Assembly (NCBI GenBank): GCA_039621445.1
Contig: CP154957.1
Location: forward strand, 3,218,504-3,282,503
DNA from: Euglena gracilis
Taxonomy: Eukaryota; Euglenida; Euglenophyceae; Euglenales
Direction of reading: 5' to 3'
Length of the DNA stretch: 64,000 nucleotides
Positions 51,259 to 58,700 of the stretch are shown one piece after another (position 1 is the stretch's first letter; each line of letters opens with the position of its first letter). A program made the translations under genes and the position numbers. A model generated the notes under the pieces. It made no database searches. It was not told where the DNA came from and saw nothing but the letters and a program-made list of their open reading frames with translations.

Positions 51259-52970
51259 TTTGGCAAGACTAACTCACTGGGCCCCCCGGGGGGAGGGCCC
51301 AGTGGTTTAACCTGGGGGTGGGGGTCCCACTTCTTTCGCCAACTCCAAATTTTGTATTTTGCACCCCTTTTCGCGGAATTCCTGTTAATTTAGGGGTGGG
51401 GTTAGGGTTAGGAATTGGATTAGGGTGAGGGTTACGATTTAGGAAAAAATCGAAATCGGAAACCGAAATCGGGTCGAAATCCATGTGAAAAATTGTCCTC
51501 GAAATTCGGCCCGAATTCGGCCGAAATCCGGCCCAACAGCCGAAATTCCCGTAACCCTAACCCTTCCCCCTAACCCTAACCCCACTCCCGAACCCTAACC
51601 CTAACCCAATTCCCGAAAATAACCCCAAATTACCCCCACCGGCGGAAAAAGTTTCCGCGGGTGGGGTGGGTTTCCCATGAAAAAGCAAAGGGGGACCCAG
51701 TGGTTTCACCTGGGCGGCCGAAGTCCCCGGTAGGTACAACCACTGGGCCCTCCCTCCGGGGGGGGGGGGGGCAGTGAGTTAGTCTTGCCATATATATATG
51801 TATATATATGTATATGTATGTATATATGAAAATATATGTATATATGTATGTATGTATGTATATATCCGGAATATGATTCCGGAATATTCCGGACCTTCGG
51901 ACCTTCGAATATTCCGGAATATTCGGTTTTCGCCATTTGGGGGGGGGGAGCACACTGCCCTGGCCGAGAGGTGTGTCGGGCGGCGGCCTGTCAGGGGGCT
52001 GGCGCGGGTTCGCCATCGCCCACCGCCTGGCCGTCGGCGATGCCCAGGGGGTGGCGCCGACCCAGCTGAAGTTTACGCCGGTGAATGCTTCAGGATTGCC
52101 GCTGGTCCCCCCCCCCAGAGTGGCTGGATCCCCACCGGAGTCCATTGGAAACCCCCACACCAAAGGTGACCCCACGCCTCACTGAGGCACCGTCTGCCCG
52201 GCGCTTCCCCAGCCTTGAAAGACAATTTCCCCGACAGCGGGTGTCTCCCCATTTCTACCTATTTATCAGGGTTTGAGGCAAGGAGACGTCGATGCCCAAA
52301 TAGTACCCCCCCACTCATAAACCCCCAGGGGTTTAATGGATCCGGTTTGGTTGGTCGGCCGAAGGGGAGGGGTTTATAGGTGGGGGGGTTTATATGTCCC
52401 GGAATTGTTGGTGAAAATCCGACCCCCCAAATGACCCCGAAACCCCCCAAATTGACAATTTTTGGCAAATTTGGTCAAAAATGGCATTTTTGATGATGGT
52501 AGGCGTCAAAAAATTGCTAAAAAATCAGTTTTTGGGTGGTTTGCGGCCGAAAAAATCGTCCCCGGCGGCTTTCATTTTTCTTCCCCGAGGGGGGGGGTTT
52601 ATAGGTCCTGGTTTGGTTGGTCGGCCCGAGAGGGGGGGTTAGTAAGTGGGGGGGGGTTAGTAAGTGGGGGGTTTTACACTCCTGTGCCGCACTCCTGTGA
52701 ACACGCAAGGTTCATATTCAGGGCAAGAGTGGTACGGCCCACAGATGGTCGGTTAATGTCCCCCATCCGGACCGTCTCGATTGTCGTTTAAGTGTTCATT
52801 AGGGTTGGGGGAGGGGGAAGGTCCCTTCCTCCCCCACCGGTGGGGACCCCCCCCCTGGAGCCGTGGTGCTGTTCGAGCAGACGGACGACCGCACCATCCG
52901 CGCGTCGATCTTCCGCGCCGTCAGTGACGCTGACCGCCAAGCGTTGGCCGCCTCCAGGGCTGCCCCCGCC
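42294..52970 (+). CDS. Plant-type B3-domain transcription factor gene (spliced)
   Basis: Exons in order match the layout of small plant B3 proteins of the At3g19184 kind: a [18 protein letters not shown] helix, an RRSERL basic patch, a short [14 protein letters not shown] stretch, an Ala-rich helix, then the B3 domain in four pieces ([72 protein letters not shown]). Family knowledge: B3 domains bind DNA in the major groove and act in the nucleus. Several joins are canonical GT-AG and in frame; two (43004 to about 44010, and 52044 to 52860) are not. The first exons or promoter may lie before 42294. Downstream it may end near 52970 or continue into the chromodomain exons. Confidence 0.8.
42906..43004 (+). 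CDS. B3 gene exon, helical segment
   Basis: 33 codons between a CTGACAG acceptor and a CAAG|GTTGTT donor: [20 protein letters not shown], then [13 protein letters not shown]. High GC at third positions, as in the other exons. Confidence 0.8.
43371..43627. repeat. Tandem duplication of 130 bp
   Basis: CGTTTAATGTTGACAAACAC, GGGGGAATGGGATTTTTG, CAGACACACAAACACACAA and CACCCACCCACCCACC occur twice, starting 43371 and 43501, apparently without mismatch. Recent duplication in an intron. Confidence 0.95.
43989..44105 (+). CDS. B3 gene exon, basic patch
   Basis: Encodes [20 protein letters not shown] then RATARLW, with strong G/C third positions. PRRSERL fits the RRSxRL patch upstream of plant B3 domains. 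No AG acceptor in the phase required by the preceding exon; GCCAGCAAGGTTG at 42996 and GCCAAAAAGCTGG at 44015 are similar, but collapsing them shifts the frame by one base. Either a small exon is missing or the splice is unusual. Confidence 0.6.
45455..45550 (+). CDS. B3 gene exon, NYV motif
   Basis: Encodes [20 protein letters not shown] then [11 protein letters not shown]. Acceptor TTTCCCAG, donor GAAC|GTTGTG. NYV-x-VED corresponds to the VxYAE-like stretch that follows RRSxRL in plant homologues. Confidence 0.6.
46236..46381 (+). CDS. Possible additional B3 gene exon
   Basis: The frame gives [19 protein letters not shown] and [16 protein letters not shown] before an AAG|GTTGTG donor. Composition is exon-like, but no B3-family counterpart is known to me, so it may belong elsewhere. 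Confidence 0.3.
46842..47055. mobile_element. MITE with TGTTATTTGGGGGG ends
   Basis: Starts AAATAACCCCCC-CCAAATAACACC and ends GGTGTTATTTGGGGGGGGTTT; the motif-plus-G-tract is doubled at each end. A third doubled set lies inside. Same plan as 50384-50725 and 2613-2856 with a different motif. Confidence 0.7.
47112..47223 (+). CDS. B3 gene exon, Ala-rich helix
   Basis: Encodes [19 protein letters not shown] then [14 protein letters not shown]. RAExxxxxSxxP-like helices precede the B3 domain in plant homologues. The donor CACGG|GTTCAT is in frame with the acceptor at 48453. The start is uncertain. Confidence 0.65.
47285..47480. mobile_element. hAT-like MITE, copy 1
   Basis: Ends CAGGGTTTTTTTTCAG and CTTAAAGAAAAACCCCTG; flanked by ATTGGTGC (47277) and ACTGGTGC (47481), an 8-bp duplication with one change. 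Interior G/C tracts plus the word GGCGCCGAAGATTTTTC. Eight-bp duplications and CAGGG ends are typical of the hAT superfamily. Confidence 0.75.
47481..47595 (+). CDS. Possible exon with strong donor
   Basis: The frame gives [20 protein letters not shown] then [17 protein letters not shown], ending at AACAG|GTAAGA, the best donor consensus in the window. Its end phase (2) fits the B3 exon at 48454. It begins right at the duplication of the adjacent MITE. It could be an optional exon of the B3 gene; no family recognised. Confidence 0.45.
48454..48547 (+). CDS. B3 gene exon: start of B3 domain
   Basis: Encodes [17 protein letters not shown] then [14 protein letters not shown], matching the SHVxGxFWLxLPxxF opening strand of plant B3 domains. 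Acceptor TTGACAG, donor CGCAG|GTGTGC. Confidence 0.85.
48562..48680. repeat. Imperfect (GT)n microsatellite
   Basis: GTGTGT with GTGC and GTCT interruptions, at the 5' end of the intron after the first B3-domain exon. Confidence 0.95.
49310..49610. repeat. Single copies of the 200-bp and 160-bp tandem units
   Basis: AAATATCTTGAC, CTCTTGGAACGCCCTGG and CCCGAGTTACGGCCATTTT match the 20.3-20.9 kb unit. GGCCTCCCGCACCCAGAAAA and GAGCCGAAAATGAGC match the 21.9-22.3 kb unit. They are adjacent in the same order as in the earlier cluster. Confidence 0.7.
49720..49985. repeat. ATATGTATG/CATATG-rich microsatellite stretch
   Basis: Degenerate TATGTA and CATATA words, similar to those at 24440-24670, 51105-51235 and 51785-51870. 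Confidence 0.8.
50042..50118 (+). CDS. B3 gene exon: middle of B3 domain
   Basis: Encodes [20 protein letters not shown] then WLRLP. The VxLxDxEG pattern is the central strand-turn of B3. Acceptor CACGCAG, donor CCCAGG|GTGGTG. The donor region CGCAGGTG (48543) and this acceptor region CGCAGGCG match as an 8-bp direct repeat. Confidence 0.75.
50384..50725. mobile_element. MITE with GTTTATTATTTGGGGGG ends
   Basis: Starts CCCCCCAAATAATAAACCCC and ends with GTTTATTATTTGGGGGGG twice; a doubled set also lies at 50447-50474. Same plan as 46842-47055. Confidence 0.7.
50726..51063. other. Intron DNA, nothing recognised
   Basis: A frame around 50750-50910 has ordinary composition but no convincing protein pattern. 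Confidence 0.35.
51389..51434. repeat. Degenerate TTAGGG block
   Basis: TTAGGGG, GGGGTTAGGGTTAGG, GGATTAGGG and GAGGGTTA in 46 bases. The G-rich strand is on plus, reading toward the partner block. Confidence 0.8.
51551..51608. repeat. Degenerate CCCTAA block
   Basis: GTAACCCTAACCCTTCCCCC, TAACCCTAACCCC, GAACCCTAACCCTAACCC. Opposite orientation to 51389-51434. Confidence 0.85.
51969..52044 (+). CDS. B3 gene exon: GGW motif
   Basis: Encodes GVSGG then [19 protein letters not shown], the most diagnostic B3 segment (GLSGGWxxFAxxHxLxxGD). The acceptor GCCGAG at 51968 is in phase with 50118. No GT donor in the phase needed for the next exon. Confidence 0.9.
52290..52680. repeat. GGTTTATAGGTGGGGG and GTTAGTAAGTGGGG motif arrays
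   Basis: GGTTTATAGGT plus G tract appears at 52372 and 52599, and CCCACTCATAAACCCCC near 52307 is inverted. GTTAGTAAGTGGGGG is doubled at 52639-52670. Another motif-plus-tract element in a B3 intron. Confidence 0.55.
52860..52970 (+). CDS. B3 gene exon: end of B3 domain
   Basis: Encodes (A)[19 protein letters not shown] then [22 protein letters not shown] completes the GDxLxFExxxxxxFxxxIxR strands of B3. GATGCC at 52039 and GAGCC at 52858 allow GDAVVLF only if one GCC is collapsed. Donor GCC|GTGGGG. Confidence 0.85.
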
Positions 52971-53006
52971 GTGGGGCCTGCCGTTTCACTGGGGGGGGGG
53001 ATGTTG

Positions 53007-53122
53007 CTTAGGCGGCACATCTCGCACTTAAGCCTTTTTTCTTTGTCGATGTGCGCAAATGCAAATGCAAATGCGCACACCGACAAAGGAAACAAGCTTA
53101 AGTGCGAGGTGCGCCGCCTAAG
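53007..53122. mobile_element. MITE C, CTTAGGCGG TIR family
   Basis: 116 bp: CTTAGGCGGCACATCTCGCA and its inverse, enclosing only TGTGCGCAAATGCAAATG-type palindromic words. The perfect 5-bp duplication TGTTG flanks it at 53002 and 53123. Smallest member of the family of A, B and D. Confidence 0.95.
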
Positions 53123-54201
53123 TGTTGCGGCAACAAAGAACTGGCGGAAACCACGACTCCCGCCAGCTGGCCCAGAACCACTCGGAAAAATGCAGCCTCG
53201 ACTTCCATTCCCCTGATGTGGAGAATTCGGGGTCACCGAGGCACAGGAATGGGCCCAATCCCCTCATAGGGCAGTGGCCTGGCCGCTGAAGTGTGACCCC
53301 CACCTTGGTGGGCATTTCTCCCGTCGAGAAATGGAGTGGTCCTCCTCGGCAACTGCCCGGCATAGCATGCAACCAAATGTCCGCCTGTACCTTTTGTGTG
53401 GGGTGGATGTCACGTTTCCCTGACGGGTCCCTCTGGTGTTTGGTTTCACTAGTGGTTTCATAGTATCAAAGCTCGCTGTGCGTGCCACGCCATCTGTTGT
53501 CAACAACACACACGACCCGGACAGGATGGGGCGAGCTTCCTTTCAAACCATCGATGGCTTAAGGGTTCGCTAAGGGAAGGCTTAAGGGAACCCGGGCTGG
53601 TCTGCAGCTAATCCAAATTTGGCTAGCCGAAATCCTGGTGGACTGGGGGGGGGTCCGCTAGCAGGGCTAGCAAGTGGAAAACTTTCTCCCAGTGACCGGT
53701 GCGAAGGGCTGCATTTTTTTCTGGACCCCCAAAGCTTGCCAAAAATGTCCATTTTTGTCCGTTTTTTTGGTTTTTTTTTGGAGCAAAATGAGCCAAAAAA
53801 TACATCGCTTCCACCTTGGCGTGCAGCGCTGGCGGAGTTTTTTTTTTCCAGTCGGGGTGAGGGACAGCCAGACCCCCCAGGGAGGTCTAGCTAGTGGCTT
53901 TTTTCCAGCGTCCAGCAAAAATGCTGGCCAGTGGACCTCCTGTGTGGCTGTTTGGTTGGTGCCTTTTGTCTCTTCTTCTGGCCTGGCGATGTTTTTCGCC
54001 TCTGGCCCTTTTTTTTTTCTGTGTATGTGGAGGCGGTCGGAGCCCAGCGGGATTTTTCTTGGACCTCCCCGGGGTCTTTAAGAAATGGCCCGGGAGGAAT
54101 ACAAGCAGAATGGGGTCCTCCTTCCAGCAGCCTGCAATGATTGCCTCTGTCTGTGGGGCTCTCTTGGCAGCCCCCACCCGAACGAGTGTACCGCAACGAA
54201 C
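53123..54201. other. No supported exon; CTAGC/CCAGC repeat
   Basis: GGGTCCGCTAGCAGGGCTAG near 53652 and AGGTCTAGCTAGTGGC near 53884, with GTTTTTTT tracts between, form a loose inverted-repeat element (53640-53910) related to 56470-56730. Possible promoter region for the chromodomain gene; no motif can be named. Confidence 0.4.
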
Positions 54202-54291
54202 ATGGACACAGTGGCCGGTGGGGACCGGAGTGGGTCTGCCGAAGACCTGGAGGTTGCAGGCAGGCTTTCCACCAGATCCAGGGGCAGCAAC
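54202..54291 (+). CDS. Possible first exon of chromodomain gene
   Basis: The ATG begins MDTVAGGDRSGSAEDLEVAG then RLSTRSRGSN, 30 codons to an AAC|GTCTGC donor. Exon-like codon use, but its phase does not match the next exon found, so a piece is missing or the exon is not part of this gene. Confidence 0.35.
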
Positions 54292-54741
54292 GTCTGCTTT
54301 CCTCCCCAAGTATCTTTGCACTCCATGCATCTGCGTGTGGTAGGCACACATTCATTTTTATCCCTGTGTGACCCGAAGGGGGAAATTGATTGGCCGCAAT
54401 TTTCCTGCAATTTCTGCAATTTCCCCACAATTTCTGCCCTGTTCTGCCCTGTTCTGCAATTTCTCCCACATTTTTTCCGAATTTTTCCAAAGGCCTCCAA
54501 TATCAATCCCCCCGCGGGAACCCCGCGTGGGTGGGTTTGGACCATTTGACCCCCCCCCCCCATGGTGGGGTGCCACAGGCCAGCCAAACCTTGTCAACGG
54601 CCGGGTTGGTCAGAAAAGTTTTATGGTTTGTTGGCTGATTTCGGGTGGTTTTGGGCTGGGCTGGGGCGAGTGGAGTCGGGTGGGTGAGGGGGGGGAGAGG
54701 GGGTGGGTGTGGGGGGGGGGGGGGGGGGGGGTGGGGGCTAT

Positions 54742-54780
<39 letters not shown>

Positions 54781-57700
54781 CGGGTCAGGTGGGGTTCTCA
54801 AACAAAACAGTGCGTCGGTGGGGTTTGGCTTGAGAAACAGGGAGTCAGTGAGTAATAAATAAATGATTTTCAATATGGCTGGTGGTCTTTGTTTGGGAAG
54901 GAGCTGACGATCTCCGGTCATCAAATTCCAAACCCCATGGCTGGCCAGGGTCAGGCTGGTCCAATGATGGAAAGGGCAGCAACTCCAGCCCAACACAGCA
55001 GCCAGGGATCTGTTTGGGGGGGGGGGTGATGGTTGATACCTTTTCCCTCTTGTCCAAGGCGCACATGTTGTTGACCCCGTGCCAACGGCATATTTTGGGC
55101 TTCCTTTTAACTCGAAAGTCTGCCGGGGGGGGGTGAGGGGTTGTCCCCCACCCGGTGAAATTAAAATGAAGGCTGCCCCCGGGAGCACCACCCCATCCCC
55201 CACATGGAGTTATGGAGTTGGCCCGTCCTTGCCAACCTGGTCTCACAGGGAGGTGGCCTCCCCCCGTTCTCGCCAATCTGGCTGCCAGCTTCCCAGGATA
55301 CCACCAGCGTTTCTGCATTGAGTTTGGCAGGGCGTATTGTTGACGCACACTCTGTCGTGCCTTGGACAAGGGGGGAGGGCCAGCAGGCAGCGAAGCGAGG
55401 GTAGTAGCCAGCGACCGGGTTGATGCGGCTGGAATCCTGAACACATTGACCCTCGAGCCGGACAAGTGCATCAAATCGGTGGAGCTGAGTGGCGACCCGA
55501 GCAGGTGCCGTTGAGAGTTTCAGTATTCATCATTCCAGAGGGTTGGTTCATCATTGTCGCAGTCATCCCCGTTCAGTTTGGTGGCACGTTTCGAGTTTTT
55601 GCTGTGGTTGGTTCTCAAATTAGTTGCTTATCTGCTGTGCAGTTTTTTTCCTCCCAGAAGACCTTGCTCTCCGTTCCAGACTTTTTTACAATGTGTTTTC
55701 GTTTTCATCCCCGTGGCACGTTCAGGTTCGCCAAAAAGGGGTTTTACATTTCTGCCGAACACCGAGATTCCATCAAATAATAATACAGCAATAATGATTT
55801 GTGTTATTGTGTACAATGCGATGAGCATTGCACTAATGATGCAATACTATGAGTTTGGGTGCATGGATCCAGTGCATATGCCAAAAAAAACTTGCTTCTC
55901 AAACCAATGCCTGACTTCAAAAGAAGACGAAGAAGAAGAAGGCGTGGAGTATGTGGTGGAGAAGATCCTGTCGCATCGCGTCAATGAAGCCGGCGGTGTG
56001 GAGTATCAGACGGCATGGCTGGGCTACAACGTCCAGGGCTGGTTGGGGGTTGCACCGAGGGTTGCGGGACCCAGTCATCACCAAGAAGACCTTCAAGGCC
56101 CTTCAAGGACTGTTGCCCCTGGCGATGGTGAAAAACCAAGTTGGACGTTATTTTTTTTATTGTTATTTTTGTCTTTTTTTTTAGAAAATCGCTTTACACA
56201 TTCTCCTATGCGGAACATGCTCGCATGCTTGTTTTTGGAGAATCATTTTTCACAATGCCCAACCCAAATAACATCACCCCTTTCCTAAACCAACCCTGGA
56301 TACCAAAAGGGAAACAAGGACGTTCAGAAAATTTGTCGAAGGAACACTGAAAACGAGGTAAAATGTCGCATACAGCACACATCCAGTACCTAAAGTCTCG
56401 AGTTTCAATTCAAATTGCTTCCCATTCCCCCGGGAACAGGCCATTGCTCAAGGGTTCGCATTACACCCCCTGGGGCTGATCTGCAGCTAGCCCAAATATG
56501 GCTAGTGGAAATCCTGGGGGTGGGGTCCCCAGCAGGGTTAGCTGGTGGAAAACTGTTTTCAGAGACCGGCACAAAGTGCCAAAAAAATTCAGACCCCCAA
56601 AACTTGCCAAAATTGCCATTTTTGCCTTTTTTTTAGAACAAAATCAGCCAAAAAAGATACATTAAAACGCTCTTGTCAACCCCAGCACACAGCACTGGAG
56701 GAGAATTTTTTCACCCCCAAGCTTGGTTGTGATGGTGCATACCCAAGCACAGCCTGGCCATGCACAGTGGCAGTTCTGCTGCAATACAGTGCAAACAAAC
56801 TTCGCAGTCTGTGACAATCACAAATGCCAAAACAAGTCCAACCCGGGGCAAGAAGGGCGAGGTGGTTTACAATGGGACAGCCTGGACAACTGGGGAGGGG
56901 GGCAGTGCATTGTGGCAACCCCGCCAATGCTGCCGTGGAGGCAGTGACCCCGCCAAGATGGCTGAATTAGGCCGTTTTGGCCATTTTAGCCCTATTTAGC
57001 CCAAAGTGACACCCTTGGCTGCCTCCACAGCCAGTGTTGACAGGGTTGCCAGGGTTGCTGTGATGTCAGGCGCTTGGGGCCAAGTTTGTATGTTAAGAAT
57101 TTTGCGGCCATGTGTAAAAGCCCGAAGGCCAACTTTAGGGGGGCAAAGTTCGCATATGAGGGGTTGGTTTGGGCCCGGGGGGAAAGTGCTCCCCCCCCCG
57201 CGGGGGGCACCAAGTGAACCCATGGCGCCGACGCCCACTTTGGGCCCCGCGCCCTGTGTGTGGTCTTCCCCTCACCCCGCCCTGCCTCAGACGTCACGTG
57301 GGAGCCGCGGGGCTCCTTCATTATGGGCCGCAGCCAGGCGGGTGTGTTTTCCCCCGTGGGATATTGGGCGCAACGAGGGGGCGGGGGGCAAAGACTGCTG
57401 CACTCTGAAGATGGGACCTTGGCCGGGAATTTCTCAAGCCGGAGGGGACCCCATCCCCCGGGGGGGGGGGTCCAGCCAGCCAGCAGCTCAAATCCAGCCA
57501 GCAGCCCAGATTCGGGCTGGGAGCCCCCCCCCCCCCGGGGGGGCTCCTTAAGAAATTCCCTGGACCTTGGTCGGCCCCATCCGCGTCCAATGATTGCGCC
57601 CGAGGTGAGAGAGTGTCCCCGAAACCCTATGGGTGTGGGTGGGGGATCGACCACCCCCCCACACTCATCCTGGTGTGGGGGGGGGATCCGACCCTACCGC

Positions 57701-58700
57701 TTTTGGGGGAGGAGGGGGATGGAGCAAGCGTCCAAGCGAGGGTTTTTTTTGATAATGTGGGTGTCTTTGGGGTACCGGTTACCCCTGCACAGGACAGCGC
57801 AAAAGTGGTACGCAGGCTTAGCTCGAGGATTGCTGTCATGTATACTTGTAAATACACACCCACCCACACAGACACACATTTGTACCACCACGAAGAACCG
57901 GGTGTGGATTTTGGCACGAAGCATTGGAAAACTTTTGGTGCTTTTTTGAGACCAAAAATCCCATGTGATACACCACGCATGCCCCCCTTCTAAAAAAGGC
58001 ACCTCGAGAATTCTGCACCTGGTAATTCCAACGTTTGGGCAAATGTTCGAGCAGGAACGTTGGAGGCCAAATAACCTGGCGGGGGAGCCGGGCAAGCCAT
58101 GGCAGCACCCGCCACGGTATTCATGAGTTCGAAATTGTGTATGTGTAGCTGTTGTTCAAACACCAACTGGCAATTACCCCCCCAGGGATTTTTTTAAGTT
58201 TGGACCCCCGGGGGGGGGGGTGGGGTGGGTGGGTCCGCCCGGGCCCCCCCCCCCCCGGGGGGCCCCCCCGGGGGGGGGGGGGGGTGGGATATACTTTTCG
58301 GCGCCGCAGGTGCCGAAAAAAATTCTATTTTTAGCACTTTTCGCGATTTTCGGCCATTTTTTGTGGGTCCCCCGGACCCCCCTCCCCCCCGGGGGGGCCC
58401 CCCCGGTCTTAAAAAAACCCCTGACCCCCCATTGCCCTTCCCGGGGGGGGGGATTCTTTCCAGACGAGTCAAAACACGCCACAGTACATTCAGCTCGGAA
58501 GCCCTGGCCAGCCTGCCAGCATGGCTGGAGTGCAAGCAGGCAAAGCTGCAAGCACCAGCCATCCGTGGCAGCTCAGGGGTGGACCCCGAGGGGGGGGGGA
58601 TTGGCCGGTGGTAGAGCCGCCTGTTGGCACCGTCACCGGCCTCCTGCTGGAGTACGAGCGGGCGCACGGCCTCCGGCCTGCCAAGCGCCGGCGGGGATGA
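54202..58700 (+). CDS. Chromodomain protein gene (spliced), HP1-like
   Basis: The chromodomain is in two exons: EGVEYVVEKILSHRVNEAGG and VEYQTAWLGYN (about 55920-56030), then VTWEPRGSFIMGRSQAG (57291-57341). EYVVEKIL, W-x-GY and TWEP are the HP1 hallmarks, and Tyr, Trp and Tyr of the methyl-lysine cage are all present. A Glu/Asp run precedes it. The last exons end in a helix and KRRRG before a stop, a likely nuclear signal. Family knowledge: such domains bind methylated histone H3 tails. The 5' end is a guess (MDTVAGGDRSGSAEDLEVAG at 54202). It may instead be the 3' half of the B3 gene. Confidence 0.75.
54711..54780. repeat. Poly-G tracts of 21 and 39 bases
   Basis: Two uninterrupted G runs (about 54711-54731 and 54742-54780) around GTGGGGGCTAT, the longest homopolymers in the window and strong G-quadruplex candidates. 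Exact lengths could be affected by sequencing error. Confidence 0.9.
55412..55504 (+). CDS. Exon of unknown content before the chromodomain
   Basis: Encodes DRVDAAGILNTLTLEPDKC then IKSVELSGDPS between a GCCAG acceptor and a GCAG|GTGCCG donor. No family recognised. High G/C third positions. Confidence 0.5.
55920..56030 (+). CDS. Chromodomain exon 1
   Basis: Acidic run EDEEEEGVEYVVEKILSHRV then NEAGGVEYQTAWLGYN. Ends at AAC with GT next (GTCCAG). ACGTC occurs both here (56029) and at the start of the next exon (57291), which blurs the joint. Confidence 0.85.
56031..57290. other. Intron DNA; one frame of uncertain meaning
   Basis: 56470-56730 holds a CCAGC/GCTAG repeat like that at 53640-53910. 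Frames at 56740-56960 have some Cys-rich or Thr-rich character but no pattern I can name. Confidence 0.35.
57291..57341 (+). CDS. Chromodomain exon 2
   Basis: Encodes (D)VTWEPRGSFIMGRSQAG after a CCTCAG acceptor, with donor GCGG|GTGTGT. TWEP is the chromodomain's last strand. Joined through the shared ACGTC, the linker after GY is shorter than the usual 4-5 residues, so a few codons may be missing. Confidence 0.8.
57395..57603 (+). CDS. Exon interrupted by a hAT-like MITE
   Basis: 57395-57422 encodes LLHSEDGTL and 57571 onward VGPIRVQ. With the MITE (57423-57562) and one duplication removed, the frame reads LLHSEDGTLVGPIRVQ without break. CCCGAG|GTGAGA at 57603 is a good donor but lies beyond a stop in this frame, so the true exon end is unclear. 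Confidence 0.45.
57423..57562. mobile_element. hAT-like MITE, copy 2
   Basis: Ends CCGGGAATTTCTCAAGCC and CTTAAGAAATTCCCTG; perfect 8-bp duplication GACCTTGG at 57415 and 57563. Interior G/C tracts and CCAGCCAGCAGC words. Confidence 0.85.
57604..58182. other. Intron DNA, nothing recognised
   Basis: TACACACCCACCCACACAG microsatellite near 57852. No exon pattern. Confidence 0.4.
58183..58423. mobile_element. hAT-like MITE, copy 3
   Basis: Ends CAGGGATTTTTTTAAGTTTG and GGTCTTAAAAAAACCCCTG. Interior GGCGCCGCAGGTGCCGAAAA word shared with 61622-62077. The duplication is obscured by C tracts. Confidence 0.8.
58494..58564 (+). CDS. Chromodomain gene, penultimate exon
   Basis: Encodes SEALASLPAWLECKQAKLQ then APAI, an amphipathic helix after the chromodomain. 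Acceptor ACATTCAG. The donor ATCC|GTGGCA opens a 50-bp GT-AG intron (58565-58614) in phase with the last exon. Confidence 0.75.
58615..58700 (+). CDS. Chromodomain gene, last exon
   Basis: Encodes PPVGTVTGLLLEYERAHG then LRPAKRRRG and TGA. The basic KRRR end is a plausible nuclear signal. Codon use is strongly G/C at third positions. Confidence 0.75.

Larger units (their letters stand above)
51064..51935. repeat. Large inverted repeat enclosing telomere-like blocks
   Basis: The left arm contains AATATTCCGGATATATTCC, a TATG microsatellite, GGCAAGACTAACTCACTGGG and CCCAGTGGTTTAACCTGGG. The right arm contains CCCAGTGGTTTCACCTGGG, GGGCCCTCCCTCCGGGG, CAGTGAGTTAGTCTTGCC, the microsatellite and GGAATATTCCGGACC in mirrored order. 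Between the arms lie TTAGGG (51389-51434) and CCCTAA (51551-51608) blocks. Confidence 0.85.

Noticed and set aside
54610-55203. Proline-rich minus-strand protein
   Set aside because: The complement of the poly-G tract; frame stays open only because of the homopolymer.
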